Source of the DNA: an uncultured Lachnospiraceae bacterium
GTDB lineage: Bacteria; Bacillota_A; Clostridia; Lachnospirales; Lachnospiraceae
NCBI GenBank assembly: GCA_947564305.1
Contig: CANOBT010000208.1
Location: forward strand, 1 to 8,714
Length of the DNA: 8,714 bases
Direction: 5' to 3'
The notes under the pieces were generated by a model, which ran no database searches, was not told the origin of the DNA, and saw only the letters and a program-made list of their open reading frames with translations. Shown here piece by piece: positions 1 through 5,886 of this stretch. The first letter of the stretch is position 1; every line of letters begins with the position of its first letter. The translations under genes and the position numbers were made by a program.

Positions 1-2
1 TC

Positions 3-371
3 CTCTATTGCTGTGTAAAAGATGGCTTTTAAGGAACGTTTGTGGTTGTTGATGAATTTGATACTGGTGTCCATGATCTATTGGTAAAAAAACTTGTTCA
101 ATCTTTATATATGAATCTCTCTGGTCAGCTAATAGTGACAACACACAATACTTTACTTATGGAATCTGGCATTCCTAAAGAGTGTATCTATGTGATTAAT
201 GAACTAGAACAAGGTCATAAAGAAATCCAGTGCATTACCTATTATGACAACAAAATTCATATTAATACAAATATTCGTAATCAATATATGCATGGTGTCT
301 ATCACGGTATACCTGAACCATCCAATATCGATTTTGTTAATTTGTTGTCCACACTTGGTATTTCCGAGTAG
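3..371 (+). pseudogene. 3' remnant of an AAA-family ATPase (ATP-binding protein) gene, interrupted by a stop codon
   Basis: Only the C-terminal part of a P-loop ATPase is present; the gene enters from outside the window. A GTG at 42 opens 109 residues, but the frame is also readable from position 3 and is broken only by TAA at 30-32. The residues before the stop (CCVKDGF) and after it (GTF, then VVVDEFDTGVHD) suit this family, so an AAA lysine codon changed to TAA is the simplest explanation. VVDEFD is the Walker B strand with its catalytic acidic residue, and LIVTTHNTLLMES is the following strand with the switch histidine. The tail (RNQYMHGVYHGIPEP) resembles the ends of stand-alone AAA ATPases found near restriction or abortive-infection genes. 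The Walker A region is not in view. A sequencing error at the stop cannot be excluded. The family call is firm; a defence role is inference. Confidence 0.72.
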
Positions 372-374
372 TTT

Positions 375-575
375 CTAAAAGTAAGATAAATATAGTAAAA
401 GTGAAGATATTTTCTCAGCTTGGCGACTTACCCAGTCCAAGAAAATGTCCTCACTTTCTTCCTTTAAGTCCTTATCCCAGTAATATCCATATAAAAGACA
501 GTTTCCAAAATCCATCTTCGATTTCTTATCAAATACCTCTACCGTCCGAAGAAGCATACCAGCATTTAAAATCAT
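375..575 (-). pseudogene. possible decayed gene fragment, unrecognised
   Basis: This is a 66-codon frame on the strand opposite the ATPase remnant. Its middle part (LLRTVEVFDKKSK, then YGYYWDKDLKEESEDIFLDW) has the residue mix of a real soluble protein: charged, aromatic, with no long low-complexity run. Against it, no Shine-Dalgarno sequence precedes the first ATG or the second ATG six codons in, and the last 12 residues (ISSLLLYLSYF) look like random AT-rich readthrough. I do not recognise a family. It may be the stump of a gene lost during rearrangement, or chance. Confidence 0.22.
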
Positions 576-699
576 CTTGTCATTACTCAGTTCTCAGTTT
601 ATAAAAAACTTTCACAATGTGATTCCACAAAACCTAACACAAGAACTAATCTCTATCATTACTTCAAGGGATACATAACATTTTCTATCCTAAATAATC

Positions 700-718
700 A
701 ATTTTACCTAGTAAAATT
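700..718. repeat. perfect inverted repeat, 8-base arms
   Basis: AATTTTAC (700-707) and GTAAAATT (711-718) are exact reverse complements around CTA. No T-run follows on either strand, so a protein-binding site is more likely than a terminator. The inner arms TTTTAC and GTAAAA recur at 1703-1715 with a one-base centre. Confidence 0.55.
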
Positions 719-750
719 ACTCAGCAATATCCAGCAACAAACGCTTTAAG

Positions 751-772
751 ATCACGTTTGCAGAAACGTGAT
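751..772. repeat. perfect inverted repeat, 9-base arms
   Basis: ATCACGTTT (751-759) and AAACGTGAT (764-772) pair exactly around GCAG. As RNA it would make a compact hairpin on either strand, but no adjoining T-run supports termination: the nearest (791-797) is 18 bases away. It lies 46 bases from the end of the chimeric ORF at 818 and could be an operator or a recombinase-binding arm. Its function is not shown. Confidence 0.6.
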
Positions 773-817
773 ATCGCTGTAAACATTGAATTTTTTTAAT
801 GTCATTTCAAGGCTCTT

Positions 818-937
818 TCAAAATGGTATAATAGTGGTGTAACAAGCGCCTTCTCTTGCTTTAAAACCATTGATTTTGCAGGCTTTTTCGGGATTCTTCA
901 AGATACTGCCGTGACACACAAATAATACTTTTATCAT
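818..937 (-). pseudogene. short ORF: N-terminus of a low-molecular-weight tyrosine phosphatase on a foreign tail
   Basis: A 39-codon ORF starts at ATG 935-937, ten bases after GAGGAG (948-953), and ends at TGA 818-820. Its start, MIKVLFVCHGSILKNP, closely matches the N-terminal beta strand and phosphate loop of the low-molecular-weight phosphatase family, whose usual loop is VCxGNICRSP (CX5R). Here the arginine position is lysine (C8, K14) and ICRSP has become ILKNP. From about residue 15 the match ends, and the remaining 25 residues (EKACKINGF ... YYTT-like end) are not phosphatase. A full enzyme is about 150 residues. The ORF is co-oriented with the Crp/Fnr gene and starts 34 bases after its stop. 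I infer a phosphatase gene cut at its P-loop by insertion or recombination. The stub would be inactive, though the good ribosome site means it could still be translated. Confidence 0.5.
824..832 (+). promoter_or_regulatory. extended -10 promoter-like element with no gene to drive
   Basis: TGGTATAAT matches an extended -10 (TGnTATAAT) exactly. The best -35 (TTTCAA at 805-810, spacer 16) is weak, which an extended -10 can tolerate. It points right into minus-strand genes, so it has no sense target here. It may be the outward promoter of a lost element, or coincidence inside the minus-strand ORF. Confidence 0.3.
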
Positions 938-971
938 CTTCTTTTCACTCCTCATAATTTGTCAATGTATT

Positions 972-1604
972 TCAGGGAAAATAAATATACCGATCAATGA
1001 TTTTTATAACCCCTTCCTCCGCCAGACGTTTCATAATCCGCGATACCGTACTGCGGGTAGAAGAAATCATATTCGCCAATTCTTCATGCGTATATTTCCG
1101 AGGAAGCCGTATTCCCTGCCGGGTCAGAATGCCTTGCTGGATAGACAGCCGGAGCAATAAATTTTTCAACCGCTCTTCTGCATTGCAAAATGACGCATCC
1201 TGAATCTGAGGCATAAGGATTCTTATTTTGTACGAAAGCATCAGTGCCATAGAAAACGACAATTCGGCGTTCTCTCTGAGCATCTTCTCAAAATAAGCCA
1301 CAGGAATCTTACAGACAGAGACTTTCGTCAATGTCTGAGTCGCCACTTGATCCATATCACGCTGCAATGCGGTGACCTCCCCGAATATATCGCCCTTTGA
1401 CAATAGGAGCATCGTCTTTTCCACTCCCCTGCTGTTGATAAAATACTGGCGTACACGTCCACTTAATATCAGGTACACATGCTCCGCATACACCCCTCCG
1501 CATCCAATCATAAATTTGGAAGGATAATCTTCCCTTTGTCCATATTCCCCGAAATATTTGAAGTTACAGCGACGGTAAAAATCAACCGTATCCTTTTGCA
1601 TCAT
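972..1604 (-). CDS. Crp/Fnr-family transcriptional regulator
   Basis: This is a 210-residue cytoplasmic DNA-binding regulator, the usual length for the family. Residues about 20-120 form the cyclic-nucleotide-type beta-roll (VYLILSGRVRQYF and KGDIFGEV are the familiar turns). A long dimerisation helix follows, and about 165-205 is the Crp-type winged helix (YTHEELANMISSTRSTVSRIMKRL, ending in IDRYIYF). The frame is open back to 1727, but those 41 extra residues are Ile-rich and encoded by promoter DNA. AGGAGG at 1609-1614 lies 4 bases before the ATG at 1602-1604 and 7 before a second ATG at 1599-1601, so one of these is the true start. No CX2-3C cluster typical of Fe-S Fnr proteins is seen, so the effector is unknown. 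The gene is divergent from the amidohydrolase-transport operon and is probably its regulator, an inference from position. Confidence 0.9.
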   Translation of the reverse strand: MMQKDTVDFYRRCNFKYFGEYGQREDYPSKFMIGCGGVYAEHVYLILSGRVRQYFINSRGVEKTMLLLSKGDIFGEVTALQRDMDQVATQTLTKVSVCKIPVAYFEKMLRENAELSFSMALMLSYKIRILMPQIQDASFCNAEERLKNLLLRLSIQQGILTRQGIRLPRKYTHEELANMISSTRSTVSRIMKRLAEEGVIKIIDRYIYFP

Positions 1605-1626
1605 TTCCCCTCCTCTTATACTTATT

Positions 1627-1655
1627 ATAATAATAGAAATTTTCTGTGAATTCAA
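1627..1655 (-). promoter_or_regulatory. sigma-A-type promoter of the Crp/Fnr gene
   Basis: Read on the minus strand, TTGAAT (1650-1655) and TATTAT (1627-1632) are 17 bases apart. Transcription would start near 1620, leaving a leader of under 20 bases that just contains the AGGAGG at 1609-1614. This supports the start at 1604 or 1601 over the upstream ATG at 1727. Confidence 0.5.
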
Positions 1656-1667
1656 TAATATTCTTCT

Positions 1668-1680
1668 CAACAATGTGTTG
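1668..1680. promoter_or_regulatory. palindrome in the divergent spacer (candidate operator)
   Basis: CAACA (1668-1672) and TGTTG (1676-1680) are exact reverse complements around ATG. It sits just upstream of the regulator gene's -35. It differs from the consensus TGTGA-N6-TCACA (Crp) and TTGAT-N4-ATCAA (Fnr). Confidence 0.38.
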
Positions 1681-1682
1681 CA

Positions 1683-1695
1683 GGATACATTATCC
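1683..1695. promoter_or_regulatory. second palindrome in the divergent spacer (candidate operator)
   Basis: GGATA (1683-1687) and TATCC (1691-1695) pair exactly around CAT. Its centre is 15 bases from that of the preceding palindrome. It has the same layout, 5-base arms with a 3-base centre, but a different sequence. Confidence 0.38.
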
Positions 1696-1702
1696 AAAAT
1701 AT

Positions 1703-1715
1703 TTTTACAGTAAAA
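1703..1715. promoter_or_regulatory. third palindrome in the divergent spacer (candidate operator)
   Basis: TTTTAC and GTAAAA pair exactly around a single A. It lies where the -35 to -10 region of the rightward operon should be. No convincing rightward -35 with correct spacing was found: TAAAAT at 1711-1716 and TATTAT at 1731-1736 are -10-like. That would suit an activator-dependent or repressed promoter. Confidence 0.38.
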
Positions 1716-1776
1716 TAAAATTATCAAAATTATTATTGCCTCAATGAAAGAAGGGCATCAGGAGGTGTAAATCAAT

Positions 1777-2547
1777 ATGAATCAATGGTTACAGGATATG
1801 TCATGGGAGGAAGCAGAAAAATCAATCCAAAAAGCTGGCGGAGTCGCCATCCTTCCAGTAGGCAGCGTAGAACAGCATGGCTATCATATGCCCCTTGGAA
1901 CTGACAGTTATGTAGCGATTACATTGGCGGAGGATGCCTCAAAAAAAACAGATACTCTCTTAGTTCCTCCGCTTTGGTTCGGGTGGAGTCCCCACCATAT
2001 GGTGCGGCCGGGAACCATTACCATCCGTCCCGAAACACTCTCGGAAATCACCTATGATATTGCAGCATCTTTAAATCACCATGGAATCCGCAAATTAATT
2101 ATGATCAACGGACACCGAATTGTAAATGTGGTATGGATGCAGCTTGCAGCGGAAAAAATACAGAGGGAGCTTGATATGGAAGTTTGTATTTTTGACCCTG
2201 CCTACATGTCCAAGGAGATTATAAAAGAGCTGGAATTCGGACCGGTTGGACATGCGGAAGAGATTGAGACTTCCCATATGATGTACCGTTACCCTGAACT
2301 AGTCAACTTAAAGCTGGCAAAAGACAACCCGGTACAGAGTTCACATCTATATTCTGTAGACCCGTCCTATGAGAAGGATACCCTCTGCTATGTTCCAAGC
2401 TCCTACGCACATGCCGAGAAAAACGCGGCAATTGCAGGAGGAACTTCCGGCGAACCAACAAAATCCGACCCACAAAAAGGAAAGATTTATCATGAGCACC
2501 TTGTCAAACGTTTAGTAGAAGTTATCGAAATACTGAGAGAAAAATAA
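1777..2547 (+). CDS. creatininase-family amidohydrolase
   Basis: This 256-residue cytoplasmic enzyme belongs to the creatininase fold family (COG1402), metal-dependent hydrolases of cyclic or linear amides. The N-terminal signature VGSVEQHGYHMPLGTD gives the expected metal ligands E32, H34 and D43. NGHRIVN at 111-117 supplies H113, and GHAEEIETSHM at 158-168 is the family's HAGE-x-ET element with the first Gly changed to Glu. Length is normal. AGGAGGTG at 1760-1767 lies 9 bases before the ATG. It is the first gene of a three-gene rightward operon ending in a Na+/solute symporter, which suggests it acts on the imported solute. The NGHRIVN form, in place of NGHGGN or creatininase-type NGHYEN, argues against assuming creatinine is the substrate. 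Related family members include the mycofactocin peptidase MftE and formamide deformylases, so the reaction stays open. Confidence 0.88.
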   Translation: MNQWLQDMSWEEAEKSIQKAGGVAILPVGSVEQHGYHMPLGTDSYVAITLAEDASKKTDTLLVPPLWFGWSPHHMVRPGTITIRPETLSEITYDIAASLNHHGIRKLIMINGHRIVNVVWMQLAAEKIQRELDMEVCIFDPAYMSKEIIKELEFGPVGHAEEIETSHMMYRYPELVNLKLAKDNPVQSSHLYSVDPSYEKDTLCYVPSSYAHAEKNAAIAGGTSGEPTKSDPQKGKIYHEHLVKRLVEVIEILREK

Positions 2548-2566
2548 CTGTAAGGGGGAAAAAGGA

Positions 2567-2809
2567 ATGAAACTATCCGCAAATGAAAAAGCAGTTTACG
2601 CTGTCTTTATACTTGTATTAATTATGGTAAACCCGCCAATCGTCAATATAGTAAGTGATTACGCTGCGTCTCATCCATTCATCCTTGGATGGCCGACTCT
2701 CTTGGTCTGGCTGAATGTATGGTATATCGTCGCGATCATTGACTTCCTTGTCGGAGTTCTTGTCATCCGATCATGGAAAAAAGACTACAATGAGGAGGAA
2801 ACTTTATGA
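2567..2809 (+). CDS. small two-helix membrane protein, symporter partner (DUF3311-like)
   Basis: This 80-residue protein has two hydrophobic segments, about residues 9-28 and 42-66. They are joined by a short loop containing HPFILGWPTLLVW, a pattern like DUF3311-type proteins encoded next to SSS symporters. A charged tail (RSWKKDYNEEE) follows. By the positive-inside rule both ends should be cytoplasmic. AAGGGGG at 2552-2558 lies 8 bases before the ATG, and the gene starts 19 bases after the hydrolase stop. Its stop overlaps the symporter start by 4 bases (ATGA at 2806-2809), so the two are translationally coupled. This suggests a fixed-ratio accessory subunit, similar in layout to YhdT with the pantothenate symporter PanF. 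The family assignment is by pattern only and the role is inferred. Confidence 0.72.
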   Translation: MKLSANEKAVYAVFILVLIMVNPPIVNIVSDYAASHPFILGWPTLLVWLNVWYIVAIIDFLVGVLVIRSWKKDYNEEETL

Positions 2810-4272
2810 ATAATACTGGATTAATGATACTGGCTCTCTACACACTGTCACTTTTTGGAATTGCCTTTTATGCAGCCCGGCAGGATAAGAAAAACATTAA
2901 AGATTTTGCAACCGCTGGAAGTTCCCTTGGCGTCTTTGTCCTAACCCTCACTTTCAGCGCAACATACCATAGCTCCTACGCTTTTCTTGGCGCAGGAGGA
3001 TTTATCTACAACAATGGTATCGGCTGGTGGGTCAACGGAATCTGGACGGTATTCCCCGGCGTATTATTCTGGGTCATCGGCAGAAGATTCTGGTATCTCG
3101 GAAAGACCAGAGGATATATGTCCATGTCCCAGTACATCAGCGATGTATATGAGAACCGATCCATCGGCCTTATCGTCACTATAATCGCCATGATATTTAC
3201 AGTGCCTTACGTGGCAATGCAGGCCATCGGATCTGGTTACATCTTCCAGACGATCAGCGGAGGGCGTCTGAAATACGAAGTAGGTACCATCATCTTTTTC
3301 GCGATCATGATCATACTTGTATGGATGGGCGGAATGAAAGGTGTGGCTCTTACAGATGCTGCTCAAGGCGTGTTTATGTGGATTGGGATGGTCATCGGCT
3401 CTTACCTGATCTTGAAAACGAATTTTGGCAGCGTCACCGCAGCATACCAAAATGTTTATGAAAAAGTTCCTTCCCTCCTGACGTTGCCCGGCCCTAATGG
3501 TGTCGTCACGGCAACCGACTGGATTTCCCGATGGACCGTCATCACTATCGGCATGATGATGTTCCCTCATGTAACCCTTAGATTCTTTGCCGGGAAATCT
3601 TTAAAGGTGCTGAAATGGTCCTCCGTATTTTCGTCCATTTACCTGACATCCATCTATATATTCCTTCCGGCGACAGGCATGGCTGGAAAGATACTAATGC
3701 CAGGGTTAGAGGCGCCGGACACCATTTTCCCGGAACTGCTTTTAAAATATACCCCCATTGTATTTGCCGCACTGGTCATCTCAGGGGCGCTGGCTGCTTC
3801 TATGTCTACAGGAGACTCCCAGCTCCACGCCGTCAGCACTATGGTCTCTACAGATATTTACAAGACCTACATCAATAAATCTGCTGACGACTATGCGCAG
3901 TACAAAATCGCCAGGCTTGCAACACTGGCTTTCGGATTCTGCTCCGTCATCGTGGCTCTGATGAGACCTGGCTTGATCAGCGATATCCTTGCTCTGGCAA
4001 ACGGCGGTGTCGCAGCACTGGCTCCCGCTATGCTAGGCGGTATCTACTGGAAAAAGGCGACGCCGGCAGGCGCACTTTCCAGCATCCTAATCGGCGAGGC
4101 AGTTATGCTTTTTACAACATTCATCACGCCGAACCCATTGGGTCTCATGGCAGGACTGTGGGGTCTTATAGCTGCTTTGATCGTCTTTATCGCTGTAAGC
4201 CTCTCTACTAAACCGGCAAGTACAACTGTAGAAGTCATTGATTCCCTGAATCATTTCTTTGCGGCAGAATAA
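2806..4272 (+). CDS. Na+/solute symporter, SSS (SLC5) family
   Basis: This is a 488-residue integral membrane transporter with about 12-13 hydrophobic helices, from residues 4-24 to about 445-468. Family marks: the TM2-region FSATYHSSYAFLGAGG (50-65), GGMKGVALTDAAQG (175-188), FPHVTLRFFAGKS (253-265), and SGALAASMSTGDSQL (326-340). S334-T335 match the adjacent Ser-Thr that helps bind Na+ in PutP-type members. AGGAGG at 2793-2798 lies 7 bases before the ATG, and the start overlaps the small membrane gene. It should import a solute with Na+. The pairing with a creatininase-type hydrolase suggests an amide, lactam or similar small nitrogen compound, but SSS sequences do not reveal the substrate by eye. 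The nearest named groups appear to be PanF-like. A hairpin terminator follows 15 bases after the stop. Confidence 0.92.
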   Translation: MNNTGLMILALYTLSLFGIAFYAARQDKKNIKDFATAGSSLGVFVLTLTFSATYHSSYAFLGAGGFIYNNGIGWWVNGIWTVFPGVLFWVIGRRFWYLGKTRGYMSMSQYISDVYENRSIGLIVTIIAMIFTVPYVAMQAIGSGYIFQTISGGRLKYEVGTIIFFAIMIILVWMGGMKGVALTDAAQGVFMWIGMVIGSYLILKTNFGSVTAAYQNVYEKVPSLLTLPGPNGVVTATDWISRWTVITIGMMMFPHVTLRFFAGKSLKVLKWSSVFSSIYLTSIYIFLPATGMAGKILMPGLEAPDTIFPELLLKYTPIVFAALVISGALAASMSTGDSQLHAVSTMVSTDIYKTYINKSADDYAQYKIARLATLAFGFCSVIVALMRPGLISDILALANGGVAALAPAMLGGIYWKKATPAGALSSILIGEAVMLFTTFITPNPLGLMAGLWGLIAALIVFIAVSLSTKPASTTVEVIDSLNHFFAAE

Positions 4273-4287
4273 ATAATCCTTTATAAG

Positions 4288-4349
4288 AAGAATCCCACTG
4301 GGAACTTGAAGCTTAAAACCTTCTTTTCCCAGTGAGATTCTTATTTTTT
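4288..4349 (+). terminator. intrinsic terminator of the amidohydrolase-symporter operon
   Basis: The left arm (4288-4304, AAGAATCCCACTGGGAA) pairs with the right arm (4326-4342, TTCCCAGTGAGATTCTT): 16 of 17 positions pair, with one C-A mismatch. A 21-base loop lies between, and A then six T (4344-4349) follow. Read on the minus strand the hairpin also lies after the opposing gene's stop at 4366, but with a poorer T-run, so it may be a weak shared terminator. Confidence 0.88.
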
Positions 4350-4365
4350 GGATAGAAAGAAAACA

Positions 4366-4950
4366 TCAAAAATCAAAATATTTTTTTCTTAATCTTTGGT
4401 TTGCCATAACGCTGAGATACCTTTTTAGCTTTAGCCGTCCCGCATTATGAGTTATATTCCGGCTCGTAATATCCCAGCTATACTTGGCTTTCTCAATAAT
4501 CTTCCCTTCCTCCCTGTTCTTATCAGCAATCTCTTTCAGCAGTTTTACCGCTGCTCTGTACTCAGTCTTATTGCCGTTGTGAACGAATTCATAGAACATA
4601 TCCTGGAACGGATAAATACGTTTATAATATTGGTCAATTTCAACGAGAAGCATCAGAAAGTTCTTTAAAAACTCTTCGGAAGCTTCGGTTTCTTCTGTTA
4701 ACCTTTTCAGAATCGCCTTATGCCTGACCGCCAGAACACCCAGCCATTCGTCCATCTCTTCGGAGAGGACCACTTCATCTGTTCCATCCCACCAGTACAG
4801 GCGGTCGTCATCAGAAATATAATAATTGGGTCTTCCTTTCAGCTCCTTTGGGGTATCATAAAATGTAAAAGGTCCGTCCTGACGAAGAAATTCGCTTGTC
4901 CTAAATGATGGAACCGGTGCTTCAATAAGTTGTTTCCGTTCTGTCTTCAA
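4366..4950 (-). CDS. C-terminal part of the split paralogue (unnamed family)
   Basis: This 194-residue frame opens with TTG at 4948-4950 and has no Shine-Dalgarno sequence at a useful distance. It is in the same frame as the gene before it, separated only by TAG and one CAA codon. Its content matches the C-terminal third of the intact neighbour at 5887-7311. SDDDRLYWWDGTDEVVLSEEM (46-66) parallels NEDEFIEFWEDG...LRFSDNM there, and the end (LSVMANQRLRKKYFDF) parallels SLLINHRHRYEILGF. No signal peptide or membrane helix is present; it is highly charged and rich in Tyr and Trp, so cytoplasmic. The best reading is that it is not an independent gene but the rest of the 4954-5874 product, made only by readthrough or no longer made. 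An independent start at TTG remains possible but poorly supported. Function unknown. Confidence 0.6.
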   Translation of the reverse strand: MKTERKQLIEAPVPSFRTSEFLRQDGPFTFYDTPKELKGRPNYYISDDDRLYWWDGTDEVVLSEEMDEWLGVLAVRHKAILKRLTEETEASEEFLKNFLMLLVEIDQYYKRIYPFQDMFYEFVHNGNKTEYRAAVKLLKEIADKNREEGKIIEKAKYSWDITSRNITHNAGRLKLKRYLSVMANQRLRKKYFDF

Positions 4951-4953
4951 TTG

Positions 4954-4956
4954 CTA
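4954..4956 (-). other. in-frame TAG splitting one ancestral reading frame
   Basis: Read on the minus strand: GCG CCG TAG CAA TTG AAG. The frame is open on both sides, 306 codons before and 195 after. A single CAG-to-TAG change would explain it. The 3' context TAG-CAA-TTG nearly matches the leaky-stop motif UAG-CAR-YYA known from tobacco mosaic virus. Confidence 0.7.
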
Positions 4957-5874
4957 CGGCGCATACTCTTTCATTATTTCATCGTGATAGACTGCCCCAT
5001 GTATTTCTTTCCAATGCTCCCAAAAACTCTCTTTCGTAATCTCTGCTGTCAGATAGGCGATCACTCTTGCCGGCAAGGTCAGGGAAAACCTTCCAATATC
5101 CGAAAGCTCCCTGCCCTCGGACTGTTCCCTTTCGCACCTGTCTTTTTTGAGCAATTCCCAGACTTTCTGTACGGCATCCTTCTTTTGCTCCGTTTGTAAA
5201 AATGCTTCCAGCGCTTTTTTACAGCCATAGATTTCCACTGGATAAGTACCCGGCTCTATCTCGTCTTCTGTCAGCGACTCCGTTCCGCGGGTAATATACA
5301 TCAAGTCGCTGAATTCCACTCCTCCTGCCCCATATCTCTTGCCGGCCGGTATAAACTGCATGATATCTTCCGCTGTCGGATCTGCGTAGTCCCCAACTCG
5401 TTTCAGCGCATACCTCTCCACATTATCCCATAACCTGAACCGCTTTTTCATAGAAAACCGGGTCCCCAGAAGGTGATTGAGCCAGCCCGTATAAACCAAG
5501 CCGTTTACGATATCTCCGTTCACTTCCGCAAAACCTGGTTCTTCATCCCACGCCTCATACAGAAAATGAACCGCCGTGACAACTTCACAGAACTCGTCAC
5601 CTCCTATTTTCTGTGAATAAAAATCTCCTTCAGCGGCGTCAAATCCCGCTGTTTCCCAGCCTTCGTCCTCAAAATAGTTGAAATGAAACCGGATTCTGCC
5701 ACCAGGATATAACTTAATGGGCTTTAACAGCCCCATTTCATGGCCATACATACTGATGATTTCAAATTGCATCATCCCTCCGTAATTCAATACTTTTGCA
5801 ACCTGCCCGGCAAACTCTTCTCTCTTTTCTTCCGGGATATTCATACTCCCCGTGTATCCTCCAAACGTTCCCAT
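4954..5874 (-). CDS. N-terminal part of the split paralogue (unnamed family)
   Basis: This 306-residue soluble protein ends at TAG 4954-4956. I do not recognise a named domain. It is homologous to the N-terminal 310 residues of the next gene upstream (5887-7311), with shared marks in order: IPEEKREEF (13-21), PGGRIRF (57-63), YFEDEGWETAG (67-77), DEF at 93-95 then EAW (107-109), LLGTRF (135-140), RFRLWD (145-150), LP at 267-268, and ESFWEHWKE (282-290). The order and spacing track the paralogue closely (LWD at 148 against 149; LP at 267 against 274). AGGAGG at 5881-5886 lies 6 bases before the ATG, which starts 12 bases after the upstream stop, so the two are one transcript. Joined across the TAG the product would be about 501 residues, close to the paralogue's 474. 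It is either a broken gene, a shortened functional one, or a readthrough product. Confidence 0.75.
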   Translation of the reverse strand: MGTFGGYTGSMNIPEEKREEFAGQVAKVLNYGGMMQFEIISMYGHEMGLLKPIKLYPGGRIRFHFNYFEDEGWETAGFDAAEGDFYSQKIGGDEFCEVVTAVHFLYEAWDEEPGFAEVNGDIVNGLVYTGWLNHLLGTRFSMKKRFRLWDNVERYALKRVGDYADPTAEDIMQFIPAGKRYGAGGVEFSDLMYITRGTESLTEDEIEPGTYPVEIYGCKKALEAFLQTEQKKDAVQKVWELLKKDRCEREQSEGRELSDIGRFSLTLPARVIAYLTAEITKESFWEHWKEIHGAVYHDEIMKEYAP

Positions 5875-5886
5875 CTTGCCCCTCCT

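Larger units (their letters stand above)
372..817. other. gene-poor spacer with inverted repeats
   Basis: About 450 bases hold no convincing intact gene. They contain the doubtful minus-strand fragment at 375-575 and two perfect inverted repeats at 700-718 and 751-772. The base composition is clearly more AT-rich than the metabolic block that follows. The right edge abuts the chimeric phosphatase-like ORF at 818-937. This is consistent with the edge of an accessory insertion, but no integrase or transposase is visible. Confidence 0.6.

Noticed and set aside
401..604. 67-codon plus-strand frame after the ATPase remnant
   Set aside because: Low-complexity Ser/Pro-rich translation with no ribosome site; it overlaps the minus-strand fragment and has no family features.
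700..772. CRISPR-like or tandem repeat array
   Set aside because: The two inverted repeats differ in sequence and there is no regular spacing or third unit.
811..840. Possible ISL3-like insertion-sequence end (GGCTCTTTCAAAATGG)
   Set aside because: It resembles some ISL3 terminal repeats by memory only. No transposase, matching opposite end or target duplication is in the window.
1605..1727. Upstream N-terminal extension of the Crp/Fnr regulator
   Set aside because: The 41 residues are Ile/Leu-rich, extend past the family's normal start, lack a ribosome site and overlap the promoter; the start at 1604 or 1601 has AGGAGG.
3064..3570. 168-codon minus-strand frame inside the symporter gene
   Set aside because: Rich in His, Asp and Arg, with no ribosome site; it is the antisense shadow of a well-supported transporter.
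4954..4956. Pyrrolysine or general TAG recoding
   Set aside because: The intact paralogue, the ATPase remnant and the Schlafen-type frame also end in TAG, and no pyrrolysine genes are in view; a simple nonsense change is more likely.
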